Positions 41,460-51,906 of a stretch of 64,000 nucleotides of DNA are shown here, piece after piece; the stretch's first letter is position 1, and the number at the start of each line of letters is the position of its first letter. The position numbers and the translations under genes are program-made. Location of the stretch: the NCBI RefSeq assembly GCF_000715075.1, contig NC_134095.1:50272806-50336805 (forward strand), read 5' to 3'. This stretch comes from Nicotiana tabacum. Lineage: Eukaryota; Streptophyta; Magnoliopsida; Solanales; Solanaceae. The notes under the pieces were generated by a model. The model made no database searches. It was not told the DNA's origin and saw only the letters and a program-made list of their open reading frames with translations.

Positions 41460-42863
41460 TCTACCTCCTCGGCCTCCACCTCTAGCTAGCTGAGCAGGTG
41501 GGGTAGCAACTTGTGTTGTAATCATAGCTTAAGGACTTGGTGGAGCACGATGTGGCTAAGAAGGTTGCGGAGGTGCACCCTTCCTAAGTCTGGGCCAATC
41601 TCTCACTATATGGTGTGTATCGCCACACTCAAAACAAGCTCTAGGAGGACGTGGAAGCTGTGACTGGCTCGGGCCAGGTCTGCTGGACTGACCACTGAAA
41701 GCACCATATGCAGGAGGTGCACTAGATACTAGAGGTGCATAATAAGGCTCCTGAGGTCTAGGAGGACCTATAATACCACTAGCTGCTGGAAAAGCTGAAT
41801 GAACGGGGCGACTCATATAACCCCTACCATGACGAACTACAACTGAAGCACGGGCACCAGAATAACGACCCGACTCTCGAGACCTCTTGGCTTCCCTCTC
41901 CTCTCTATCCCGAGTAAGCATGACCTCTACTCTCCTAGTAATGCTCACCACCTACTGATAAGAAATATCCATCTCCAACTCTCGGTCCATGCTAGACATG
42001 ATACTCGGAATGAGCCCCTCAATAAACTGGCGAACTCTCTCATGAACTGTAGAAACCAAGGTGGGTGCATGCCTAGCTAAGTCAGTGAAATAGATAGCAT
42101 ACTCCGAAATAGCCATAGTACCCTAACGCAAATGCTCAAACTCTGTGCGCCATGCGTCCCTGAGGCTCTGAGGAACATACTCCCTCAAAATCATATATGA
42201 AAACTAGGTCCATATAAGGGAAGCTGCCTCAGCTGGACTGTCCAACTCAAAAGTACGCCATTACTGATAGGCTGCTCCTCGAAGCTGGAAGGCAGTGAAA
42301 GAAACCCCACTCGATCCTGATATACCCATAGCGTGGAGGATACGGTAGCACTCCTCCAGAAATCCCAGAGCATCATCTGATGCTAGACCACTGAATATAG
42401 GAGGCTTGTACTTCTTGGACCTCTCAAGCCTTTGCTGCTCATCCTTCGAAGTTGCTGCCCTGTCCTCAAGCTGAACTGGGGCTACAGGCGATATCGGTAT
42501 AACCTCTAGGATCTGATCAACCTAGACCCGTTTCTCTAGGGTGCAGGGGGCGGGAGTCTGTGCTCCTCCCCCATCTTGGGATGTGGCTGCAGCAAGGGGA
42601 ATAAACCCTGCCTGAGCTAGAGTGGTGTACATGCTCACGAACTGTGCAAGGGTCTCATGAAGAGCTGGAGTAGTAGTAGCAGTAGGCGTATCAGGTGCCT
42701 GGTCTCCGACTGAAGCTGATGGTGGTTCCTCTATGGTAGCTTGTGCGGGTGCTTTGGTAGCATCACGTATGCCTCCTCAACCCCTACCCCGGCCCCTACC
42801 TCTAACGGCTCTATCATGGGGCGCAGATGCTTGGTCATCTCCGGTAGCACTTGACCTCACCAT
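41460..42863 (-). pseudogene. Tekay-2 gag (broken)
   Basis: Start ATG at 42863-42861 (MVRSSATGDD), an RG-rich tract with a TGA at 42779-42777, the Gag core with KPPIFSGLASDDALGFLEECYRI-like sequence and at least four more stops, then 41556-41951 open. The zinc knuckle CFECGDTHHIVRDW has lost its last Cys (now Trp). Confidence 0.8.
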
Positions 42864-43050
42864 ATGTGAGAGAATAAAAGATAGAGGTTTAGAGTTTTGA
42901 TATAAAAAATGTCGCACGACAAGGAAATCAAATGAAGTAGAATTTTCCTATCAGTTACATAGCATCTCGTAGATAAGTATAGACGTCTCTGTACCGATCC
43001 GCGAGACTCTTATAAACCGGCTTGCGATTCATGACTCCTATGAACCTAGA

Positions 43051-43062
43051 GCTCTTATACCA
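43051..43062 (-). other. Primer binding site of Tekay-2
   Basis: The minus strand reads TGGTATAAGAGC, one base from the initiator-Met tRNA site TGGTATCAGAGC, three bases inside the LTR end. Confidence 0.75.
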
Positions 43063-43065
43063 ACT

Positions 43066-45747
43066 TGTCACGATCCAAGTTCTCCCTTCGAGAACTGTCG
43101 TGACGGAACCTAGTCTCTATGACTAGGTAAGCCTAACAATTTGCGAAAAATGGAATTTAAAAGTACAACTAGCCATCTAACAGGTAAATATAGATAAAGT
43201 ATTTAAAATGCCGCTCGCCATATACAATAATAACACTCTCGACCAATAATAATACTCCCAGAACCCAGAATTTCATGAATCACAAACTAGAGAAAATACA
43301 TAGTGTTCTAACTCCAGAAGTCTAAACAAAAGTAATTATAGAAGGTCTATACCTAATAGGGGGAATAGAGAGGACTTCTCGGTCTGCGGACGCGAAAGAT
43401 ATACCTCGAAGTCTCTGAAAGCGCCTCGCCTCACTGATAGTATGGCTGAGTAAAAGAACCTGGATCTTCACGTGAAAAACATATGCAAGAAAGGGCATGA
43501 GTACACCACAGCGATACCCAGTAAGTGCCAAGCCTAACCTCAGTTGAGTAGTGACGGGGAAGGTCAGGGCCCTATTGGTTATGTACATATAACAAGGTAA
43601 AACAATATGAAATGTGATAATATAATTCAAATACTAACAGTCGATGAAGAATAAAATCACAGAAAGAATATAACTCAGTACACAGAAATATCAATAGGGA
43701 TCTCCCATGATATCGTCCCGTAGTTCCAAACGTAAATGTGTAGAGGATCTCCCGGGATATCGTCCCATAGTCTGAATCATAAATATGCAGGGAAATCTCC
43801 CGGAAGATCAATCTGTAGCCCCAAAGTAATTATCCAGTATATGGGGATCTCTCGGTATCTCGTCCCATAGTCCCAATTATAAATGTGCAGGGGGATCTCC
43901 CGGAATACCAATCTGTAGTCCAATAGTAAACATGAAGGTGGATCTCCTGGAATACCAATCCGTAGTCCCAAAGTAAATACACAACAGTCTTAAGAAGGAA
44001 GTCCACAGTTCTGTTCGAGAATAATTAGGAATTACTCTAAACATGCTGCACGTAATCCAAGTAAGCAGTTAAAATAGGTAAGACAATTAGAATACGTAAG
44101 CATGCTTTTCCTAAGCGAAACAAGAGGCTTCAAGTACAAGTATTGCTCAATTACAAGAAAAACACAGATATTTACTTAATAAAAACGGAATTTTTCAACA
44201 ACTAGCACGTGTACGCACTCGTCACCTCATGTACACGACACTCATATAACAACAATACCAAAATCCTAAGGGGATTTCCCCCACACAAAGTTAGGCAAGC
44301 CACTTACCTCAAACCAGTTCAAAATCAATCCAAAACCACGCTCTTGCCACGAGTATCCAACTCCGGGTAGCCCAAATCTAATCAAATTAATACTATAAAG
44401 TAAATATAACTACAAACAACGAGTTTAGCTAAAGGAATAGAAGCTAAGGCAAGAAAATAGAAAAATACCCAAAAATCCTCCCTGGGCCCACATCTCGGAA
44501 TCGGGTAAAAGCTACCAATTTATAAAGCCCATTCACTCACGAGAACACTCGTCCAAAAATTACTCAATTCCGACAACTAAAACCCAAAATTTTGGTTGGG
44601 GAACTTTTCTCAATTCTTCCCAATTTTTCACCCCAAATCCAAAATTATATGACAAAACTAATCTTAGATTAACGGGATATAATCAAAAAGGAGTTAGGAA
44701 TCAATACCCACTGATCTTCTCTTTAAAAATCCCACAAAATCGCCTTCCACCGAGCTCCAATTTAATTTTTGAGGTTATGAATTTCAAACCCCCGATTTCT
44801 TTATTTCTGTCCAACGAAATCCGCTTTTGCGGTCATAGGGACGCATCTACGGTCCCGCACCTGCAAGAAAAGCATCGCAGGTGCGAAATCCACTTATCCG
44901 GGCTGGGGCCACATTTGCGGTCCTGGGCCGCATTTACAGTTCCGCATCTGCGGTTTCCCTGCCACACCTACGATCCCTGGAGCACAAGGCCAAACTCACT
45001 TCTACGGCTACCAAGACGCTTTTGCGGCGCCGCACCTGCGGTCCCACATATGCAGGTGCGGTTATAGCAGGTTCAGCAATATCAGCAATTGCTTAAGTCC
45101 AATTCAACTTTCGTTAAGCATCGAAAACTCACCCGAGGCCCCCGGAACCTCAACCAAACATACCAACCAATCCTAAAACATCATACGGACTCAGTTCAAC
45201 TCTCAAATCACATCAAAAAAATGCTAAAATCACGAATCGCCCTCCAATCCAAGCCTAATGAACTTGAAATCTCAAGAATTCTACAACCTATGCCGAAACC
45301 AACCAAACCATGTCCGATTGACCCCAAATTTTGCACACAAGTCACATTCAACACTATGGAGCTATTTTAACTTTCGGAATCGGATTCCGACCCCGATATC
45401 AAAATTTCACTATCGATCCGGAAACTTCAAAAATTCAACTTACCGCATTTCAAGCCTAAATAAGCTACGAACCTCCAAAACACAATCCGAACACGCCCCT
45501 AAGTCCGAACTCACTCAACGGAGCTAAAGGAATTGGTGGAATTCCATTCTGAGGCCGTCTTCACACTCTTCCGACTACGGTACAAATTCTAAAGCTTAAG
45601 CTCTCATTTAGGGACTAAATATCCCAAAATACTCCACAACTCAAAACAAAACTTCTCGGCAACTCACAATAGCATAAATAAATATGGGGAAAGCAATTAA
45701 TAGGGGATCGGGGGTAAATTCTCAAAACGGCGGGTCGGGTCGTTACA
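43066..45747 (-). repeat. 5' LTR of Tekay-2 (2682 bp)
   Basis: It runs from tgtcacgatcc to gggtcgttaca and pairs with 35282-38088. It carries six 48-bp units (about 43700-43985) and a CTGCGG-type cluster (about 44825-45065). Confidence 0.9.
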
Positions 45748-45752
45748 TTGGA
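45748..45752. repeat. Target-site duplication ttgga of Tekay-2 (right)
   Basis: Partner of 35277-35281. Confidence 0.9.
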
Positions 45753-46547
45753 GGACATCACAAGAAAAGGATTATCAACCAAAATAAAAAGAAGACACAT
45801 CAAAGATGACGAAAATAAATAAAGAAGGCCAAAATTCAGAAACAGAGGAGAAAAGAAGATAAGGTACATGTAATTTTTATTGTGATAGAAATTGTATTGA
45901 ATGCGAAGGAAATCAGTAATAGTCAAATTGATTTACCAAAAATTTCTCCGGTTGTTTAAAAGGAAGACTTGGTGGCAAGGGACGTTTGTCCAAAAGAGGT
46001 TGGTATTTCACTAGAACAATTATTTGATGGTATTGAAGATGAACCTAGTAATGAAAGAAGCAAGAGAGTTCATCAAGAGAAAGTTTCTATCGATCTACCC
46101 AATATTGAAATAGAAATAACTTGGGATCCAGAACCACAACAATGTATGATTATAGATATTGAAGATGCAATCAATTTTGTGCCATTGTTCGAGATTTCAT
46201 GTTTCAAGCAAGAGGAAATGTTTATTGGTGGCATTACTCTACAACCTATAGAATGACAATTGGAATTGAATGGGTGTACAAGTCCAACTATAAGGCAACC
46301 AGAGAAGTAGATGATTTCAAAGTAAAGGAAAAATATGCTGATGATATTTTGAAGGAATTTACGATGGTTAAAGACAAATATATGGCCAATATTGAAGGAA
46401 AATTGAAGTTAACTAAAGATGATACTCGCGACTTTGTTAATGCTACATATTTTAGGAATTGGTGGAGAGTCTAAGGTACTTGACTTCTACAAGGCTTGAT
46501 GTTACTCATGGTATGATCAAGTTTGAAGATCTTGGTTTAAGGGAGGT
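45753..46547 (+). pseudogene. Ty1/copia remnant: end of gag joined to the RT C-terminus
   Basis: It begins with the continuation of the gag frame (to a stop near 45824) and then a diverged stretch (45969-46256). The final RT part follows (46260-46475: KYADDILKEF, NATYFRNWW, LRYLTSTRLDVTHG). Protease, integrase and most of RT are absent, so this copy carries a large internal deletion. A purine tract (aagggaggt) precedes the LTR start. Confidence 0.7.
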
Positions 46548-47260
46548 TGTTGGAAATTAAACCAAGATTAATTAGTATTTCTATGTTGTCTAGATTTGAT
46601 ATTTGGTAGTTTATTTAATTCATGTCTAGTTAGGTTTTGTTTACCAATTTCATATTGAAATATGTTTCTGATTTTGTAGTATTATAAATAGGGGTGTTAC
46701 TACATATTTTCTATTATAGAGTGGTAACTACGATGTAGAAAGATTCAAGAGTTTATGAATTGTGAAAAATGTTGCGTTTTTATTAAGGGGTGTGAATGGG
46801 AAATGACAGAGGCACCTCTTGGATTGCACCTCTTCATCTCACCCTTTCTTTGTCTATAAATTAGAGGTTTGGCCTCATATTTTATAGATGGAAAATCTGA
46901 AATTTTCTCCTCTCTTTTCTACATTGTTGCATTATTTTTTCAAAATAAATAAAGTGTCAAGTGTGATTTGCTCCATTTGTCGAGTTCGCTGAAGTTTTGT
47001 AATTTCGATTGCCAGTATTACAGAATAGTTTTTTTCGTTCTACCCTTGGAGGCAGTAATCCATAACCTTGAACAACAATGAGGGGATTAAATTCCTTAAG
47101 GACACACAAGTAACTTGTGGGCTCGGAATTATTTTACGATTTGTTTGTTGGACTAACGTTGTTTGCTTCTCTAATTTACTGATTTTGAACACAGATTATC
47201 AACAATGCTTAAGAAATTTAAATTTATTTTCTGTGTTCATATCAACATCTGTTGGAAACT
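46548..47260 (+). repeat. Putative 3' LTR of the copia remnant
   Basis: It starts TGTTGGAAATTAAACC after the polypurine tract taagggaggt and contains a TATA-like box (attataaatagggg, about 46681). The right boundary is uncertain; no terminal repeat or target duplication was found. Confidence 0.5.
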
Positions 47261-48400
47261 AACCGAAAAGAGCAAAAAAAAGAAATTTTGTGGTCGCGAT
47301 GGGAGTTTGATTTCAATTGGAAATATGACTGGCGATGTCACTTGGGAAACAAGCGGGTTTTCTGGTTGTTGCCAGTAGTAATGAAGTTCATGGCAAAGCC
47401 ACCAATTGTTTATTCTTCTACATTCATATTTTGGGGTGTCAAAGTATAAGTGTTGTTGAATTATTGAAGTGGAGTCGGATTTTTTTTTTTTCTCTGAAAA
47501 AAAAAAGGAAATTATGAGAACATGATTACACCACTTCTTTAAGGGGTGCATTTCTACATATTTGAAAGAAGAAAATTTGCACTTCAGCAAAAGTGCAATC
47601 ACTGATTCATTATGTGAAAGGATTTGGTGTTGGTCTTCGTGACCGTTGTCGAATTCTGGTCGACATATTGCTTTTGCAATTATGAAATTTCGCAAAATAT
47701 GCACTCTAGTGACACTGAAGTTTGAGTCACTGATTGTATACGGTATTTCCAGTTACTTGAGAAAAGATCACCACGTAGCGGTGTTAGACTATGAAAGGTT
47801 GTCTTTAGACATGGCTTTTCTCGGACTCAAAGAGTTTTATGTCAAAGTACTTGGAGAAATCCGAACCATTTGACGATAAAATGGAAAAAGTATTTTCCGA
47901 GTAGTTGTCAAGAGAAGTGACTACAAATTCCAGCAGAAAGTGAATACATACCACTCTCGATAAAGCAGAAAGTGACTCCATATCGGGTTCTACTTTTCTT
48001 ACTATACCTAATTTAATTAGTTTTTATTTACCATATATGATTTATGAAATTCAGCTTCTACAAATATTAGGGCAGATCCTTATTATGTGATGATCTCAAA
48101 ATATATCCTATGTGCATGCTAGGATTAGGAATAACATATTATTGAAAGAAAAATTGTTATTCGGTATAAAGTTATTAGCATGTATGAAATTATGTGAAAA
48201 ATTATTTTCAAGAATGTAAGATGTAACTTATGCTTACATTAATATTTGAAAATTATTTTTAGATCGTGAAACTGATATTTTATATGTATATTAGTTTGGG
48301 TCAATAACGAATATACATACGTTAGTTTGATAAGAATTATATCAAACTGTTGAAATGCTTAGGGGTATAATGGTTAAGATGGAAAGCCATTTGAAAAAAA
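47261..48400. other. Unclassified AT-rich stretch
   Basis: No recognised gene, and no convincing LTR end. Short frames such as 47646-47873 show no motif I know. It may be decayed copia or host sequence. Confidence 0.4.
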
Positions 48401-48800
48401 AATTAAAATACTTGTGATTTTCTACCCCTATTTTGGAAAATAAAATCTTCGTGATTGTCTACTCCTACTTCGAGATCAAAATCTGCGTGACTTCCTACTC
48501 GTTCATTGAGATTCTTTCTACTCATTTGTCGTAGATTAAAGTCTTAGTGACTTTCTATTCGTTTTGGAGATTAAAATCTTAGTGATTTTCTACTCTAATT
48601 TATTATTTGGTTTGAAGATTAAAAACTTCATCGTTTATTAAATTTGGTTGTGTCACATATTACTCGGTTTGAAGATTAAAAACTTCACCGTTTATTAGAT
48701 CCGGTATCAGATATTACTCGGTTAGAAGATTAAAAACTTCACTATTTATTAATTCTGATTGTGTCAGATTTGGTTTGAAGATTACAAACTTTACCATTAA
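48400..48800. repeat. Degenerate tandem repeats, 45-58-bp units
   Basis: Four units with gaagattaaaaacttcac (about 48612, 48670, 48726, 48777), and before them several units of the type gattaaaatcttagtgatt with tttctactc. Likely untranslated repeats of a copia-type element. Confidence 0.6.
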
Positions 48801-48889
48801 TTCTAGCCTCTGTCGTGACACAAACGACAGTTTTGTGGTTGGCTTTACAAAGTAATAGGGGCATCAAATATGAATCTCCTTTAGAAGAA

Positions 48890-49366
48890 ATATGTTAGGA
48901 AAATAATATCATTCACCAAACGACTGCCCTTTACTCACCGCAATCTAATAAAATTGCGAAAAGGAAGAATAGAACGTTACGGTAGATGATGAATGTCTTG
49001 TTGATAAGTTTTGGTTTACCCCAGAACTTGTGGGGGGAAAGTTATTCTTACAACTAACCGAATACTCAGTCGAGTTCCCTAGAGCAAGACGTAATCCATT
49101 CCATATGATAAATGGAATCGAACAAAACCCAATTTAAATATTTTAAAGTGTGGGGGTGCTTAGCTAAAGTTCAAGTTTCTAAAACCAAAAGGGTAAAGAT
49201 CGAACCGGAAATTATTGATTCTATTTTCATAAGATATGCAACAAATAGTAAGGCATATAGTTTTTTGATTCATAAATCAGAAAATCCTAACATTCATATT
49301 AGTACGATAATCGAATCAGATAATGCTGAATTTTTAAAAAATATTTATCTGTATTGTTTACCGTGA
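48890..49366 (+). pseudogene. Ty1/copia integrase fragment (broken)
   Basis: The frame reads NNIIHQTTA, YSPQSN, KRKNRTLR (region of the catalytic Glu, here K-x-K-N), GLPQNLWG, then open at 49112-49366 with KYFKVWGCLAKVQVSKTKRVKI, RYATNSKAY and IHISTIIESDNAEF. These are the core-to-C-terminal integrase features of copia polyproteins. Several stops. Confidence 0.8.
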
Positions 49367-49370
49367 AAAT

Positions 49371-50442
49371 GGTAACAACAATTAAATTTGTAAATGGGAT
49401 TCTAAAAATATGTGATCTATTCCCGAGCTAGCTATTAGGGCAGTTGATGCTTGAAATGCTAAGTGTGAAGATAAGACGTGAGCTAAGACGAAGCAGTAAG
49501 CAAATCGAAGGGGCCTGTTGCCCGAGCGTGGAGCAGATCGATGGAGGCCTCGGGGCCAAGGCTCGAGCCGGTATTGAGCTATCGGGGACAGTCGGGGAAG
49601 GGATAACAAGCAAAAATACGATTAAGTTAGGCTCTTTATGGCCATTGCACAGCTAGACAGGCGTAGAACAAGTAAGAAAATAATGAACGCGAGGTGGCCT
49701 CGGGCCAATGAGAACAAATGACTTAGAAGAAAAGAGAGAGAGAGAGAGAGATATTATTGCACTTATGGAGAAATGGAGCAACATCAGTCTTTTACAAAAT
49801 GGTATGGGTTCCCCTTATATAGGCGGGGGAACGCGGCATGGTACATGATGCATTAAATATAAAGACACGGGGATGGGACAGCTAGGCATGGCGTGGTGCC
49901 AGGACCTATTGACTCTAGCTGCTCGTCTCGGGAGTTCCCCATCTTCATAATTCTTGTCGGGTCGTGGACGAACCCCTGAGCCTCGGGACCACTATAGGAC
50001 CGTGAATGATCCTCGAGGTAGAGAGCCCGATCCTGATCTCACAGCCTCGAGGTGCCGTCTCGATATTCCGAGCAGGCCTTAATGGCGGGATATGGATTCT
50101 TCTGATTTCGCCATACACAAATAGTCTCCGCGTTTCCTAGATCGGAGTGATAGGAAACGTTATTGAATCGTCGTTTCGAGACCATCATTGCTATGACATC
50201 AACCGTCTAAGAGCATTAAATGCCATGTCCCAGGGAACCCAGGGCAGCCGTCAAATGCGGTAATCGAGAAGCTCATGAACTGTCGTAGGTTCGTCTCTTC
50301 TGATTCCTGCGGTTGCTATAAATATTCTGGTTGCTAGATACTCCCCATCCTCATCCTTTTCTCTGGCTTTTACCCCAGAATTTTGCAATTTGACACCTTT
50401 ACATTTTTCCTTCTTTTTACGAAAAAGGTTTTACCATCTACT
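49371..50442 (+). mobile_element. Non-coding 5' region of a gypsy-type element
   Basis: G+C-richer than its neighbours, with a (ga) microsatellite at 49731-49750 and a TATA-like gctataaatatt about 130 bp before the ATG at 50443. It precedes a known element protein start, so it is probably that element's LTR and leader. LTR boundaries not defined. Confidence 0.5.
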
Positions 50443-50686
50443 ATGGCCACGACTTCTAGGACGGTCCCTCGATAGGGTGATACTACGTTGTCATCTCGAT
50501 CGCCTGAGGGGGAAAATAAATCGATTCCCACTTTGGAGCGATTAACCTCTCCCGATACTGATACGTCGGATGACTTCGACATAGAAACTCCCTCGTCCAC
50601 ACCGGGTCGATGTGGGCATGTATCTCGATATGTCAGCATCGTGACCGATATCGACAAAGTGAAGAAGGACTGCCGATGGGATGAGG
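50443..50686 (+). pseudogene. N-terminus of a putative gypsy-type transposon protein, cut by Ogre-2
   Basis: MATTSRTVPR, an in-frame TAG, then SSTPGRCGHVSRYVS and DKVKKDCRW. The start MATTS and the PGR..VSRY motif are familiar from a Solanaceae element family whose proteins are annotated as putative gypsy-type transposon (Transposase_28-like); this is recall, not a search. The frame ends at the Ogre-2 insertion. Confidence 0.6.
50682..50686. repeat. Candidate left target-site duplication of Ogre-2 (tgagg)
   Basis: Five bases before TGTAAGCACG. The right partner lies outside the window. Confidence 0.4.
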
Positions 50687-51179
50687 TGTAAGCACGTGAT
50701 TTTTGCTTCACGGACAATTGCTCCAAAAGAAAATAAAAATAGCGGCAAAGGGCTTCGCTGTACAATTTTTCGGTCTTTCCGTGACATGTTTTGTTAATCG
50801 TTTGTGAGTCTGTCCATTTTTGCATTTAATCATTAACAAACAAAAATACAAAATATGCATGTTAGGATGATTAAACCATAATTCGGTCAGTAAAAGAAAA
50901 TTCAAAATATATATATATATATGTGTGCATCGCTCGTTCTAGGCTTTTAGTTAACTTACTTAAATAATTTTTGTGATAATTGTGTTAAAATGTTGCATTG
51001 TTGTTTAGTTTTAATTTCGTTATTTTGTTATTTATTATTTTTATTTTTGTTTTAAAAGAAAAAAATGAAATTAGAAAAACAAAAGAGAAGGAAATCGGTT
51101 TGGGCCAAAAATTAAACAAAATAACTGGCCCAACCAGCACGCAGGCCCAGTCCAAATCCGGTTGCCCAGACACCTCCTG

Positions 51180-51325
51180 AAACGACACCGTTTCAGGCCA
51201 ATCCATCTCAGCCGTTCCAATCAATCCAATCCAACGGTCCAGGATCATTTTCAGCAACCCGTGTTCAAACCCGACCCAATAACCAATCCGATCCAATCCC
51301 CCACTTAAACCAAACGACCTCGTTT
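51180..51325. promoter_or_regulatory. AAACGACNNCGTTT motifs upstream of the Ogre-2 TATA box
   Basis: aaacgacaccgttt (51180-51193), aaacgacctcgttt (51312-51325) and a partial third (aaacgaccccgt, 51333-51344). The half-sites match the Ogre-1 palindrome while the centre varies. Confidence 0.5.
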
Positions 51326-51416
51326 AATTACCAAACGACCCCGTCCCATTTCTCAACATCAGATCTAAGCCGTTGAGATCATCTGATCTAACGGCTCAGA
51401 TCCGATCAACCTCACC

Positions 51417-51425
51417 ATATATAAA
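51417..51425 (+). promoter_or_regulatory. TATA box of the Ogre-2 LTR promoter
   Basis: ATATATAAA, 731 bp into the LTR, matching the Ogre-1 position. Confidence 0.7.
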
Positions 51426-51539
51426 CCTTCCCTTACACCCCACGCCCCCTATCCGAACCCCACCCCTCACTCGTCTCCTTCCCTGAACCCTGAAACCCCC
51501 AAACCCTAGCAGCCGCCCTAGTCTCCTTCGCCATTAAAG

Positions 51540-51558
51540 CCGGCGGCACGAACGCCGG
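51540..51558 (+). promoter_or_regulatory. GC-rich leader hairpin of Ogre-2
   Basis: Arms ccggcg/cgccgg, 115 bp after the TATA box (112 bp in Ogre-1). Confidence 0.55.
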
Positions 51559-51641
51559 TGACCACCCCCTGAACACCCTAAGACCCCCTCACTCCCCTGA
51601 ACACGAATCCACTAACCACGAACCTCGAATCATCTCCTATC

Positions 51642-51671
51642 GTCTCGAATCTGGATTTGAAGATTCGAGAC
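51642..51671 (+). promoter_or_regulatory. ctcgaatc-type leader hairpin of Ogre-2
   Basis: Arms gtctcgaatct and agattcgagac (11 bp) around an 8-nt loop. Confidence 0.6.
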
Positions 51672-51862
51672 AAAACTCGATCTACACCAAACCACCCCAT
51701 CTTCATACCAGACACCCCCTGACCTTCCTAGTGACCAAACCAAACTTGGTTTGGTCCGAATCTACCCACAACTCCTAAAAATCCAGATCTGGAAATCCAG
51801 AACTGGAAACACATGCACCTGGGGAACCCGGCCAGTTTTGACATAGGTTTGAGGTCTAATAG

Positions 51863-51906
51863 ACCTTAGTCAAGGTGTTCTCATGTGAGAACACCCTGAC
51901 TAAAGT
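51863..51906 (+). promoter_or_regulatory. 20-bp leader hairpin of Ogre-2
   Basis: Arms at 51863-51882 and 51887-51906, loop atgt; 18 of 20 pairs. Compared with Ogre-1, four pairs have changed on both sides. Confidence 0.75.

Larger units (their letters stand above)
35282..45747 (-). mobile_element. Tekay-2: degenerate Tekay-clade chromovirus with both LTRs
   Basis: 10.47 kb, minus strand: 5' LTR 43066-45747, PBS 43051-43062, gag, protease, RT, RNase H, integrase, damaged chromodomain, PPT 38089-38103, 3' LTR 35282-38088. The LTRs differ by roughly 7-10% by eye. Stops and frameshifts occur in every domain, and the RT active site reads FVND. It lies in the gag of a copia element. Confidence 0.9.

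Noticed and set aside
47237..47704. 155-residue minus-strand protein
   Set aside because: No motif; includes a poly-K run from a poly-T tract and crosses a region without other gene signals.
49731..49750. (ga) microsatellite as a regulatory GAGA site
   Set aside because: A short simple repeat inside a decayed element; nothing else supports regulation.
50905..50923. (at) run as a TATA promoter of Ogre-2
   Set aside because: It is a microsatellite 500 bp upstream of the TATA box that matches Ogre-1 in position.
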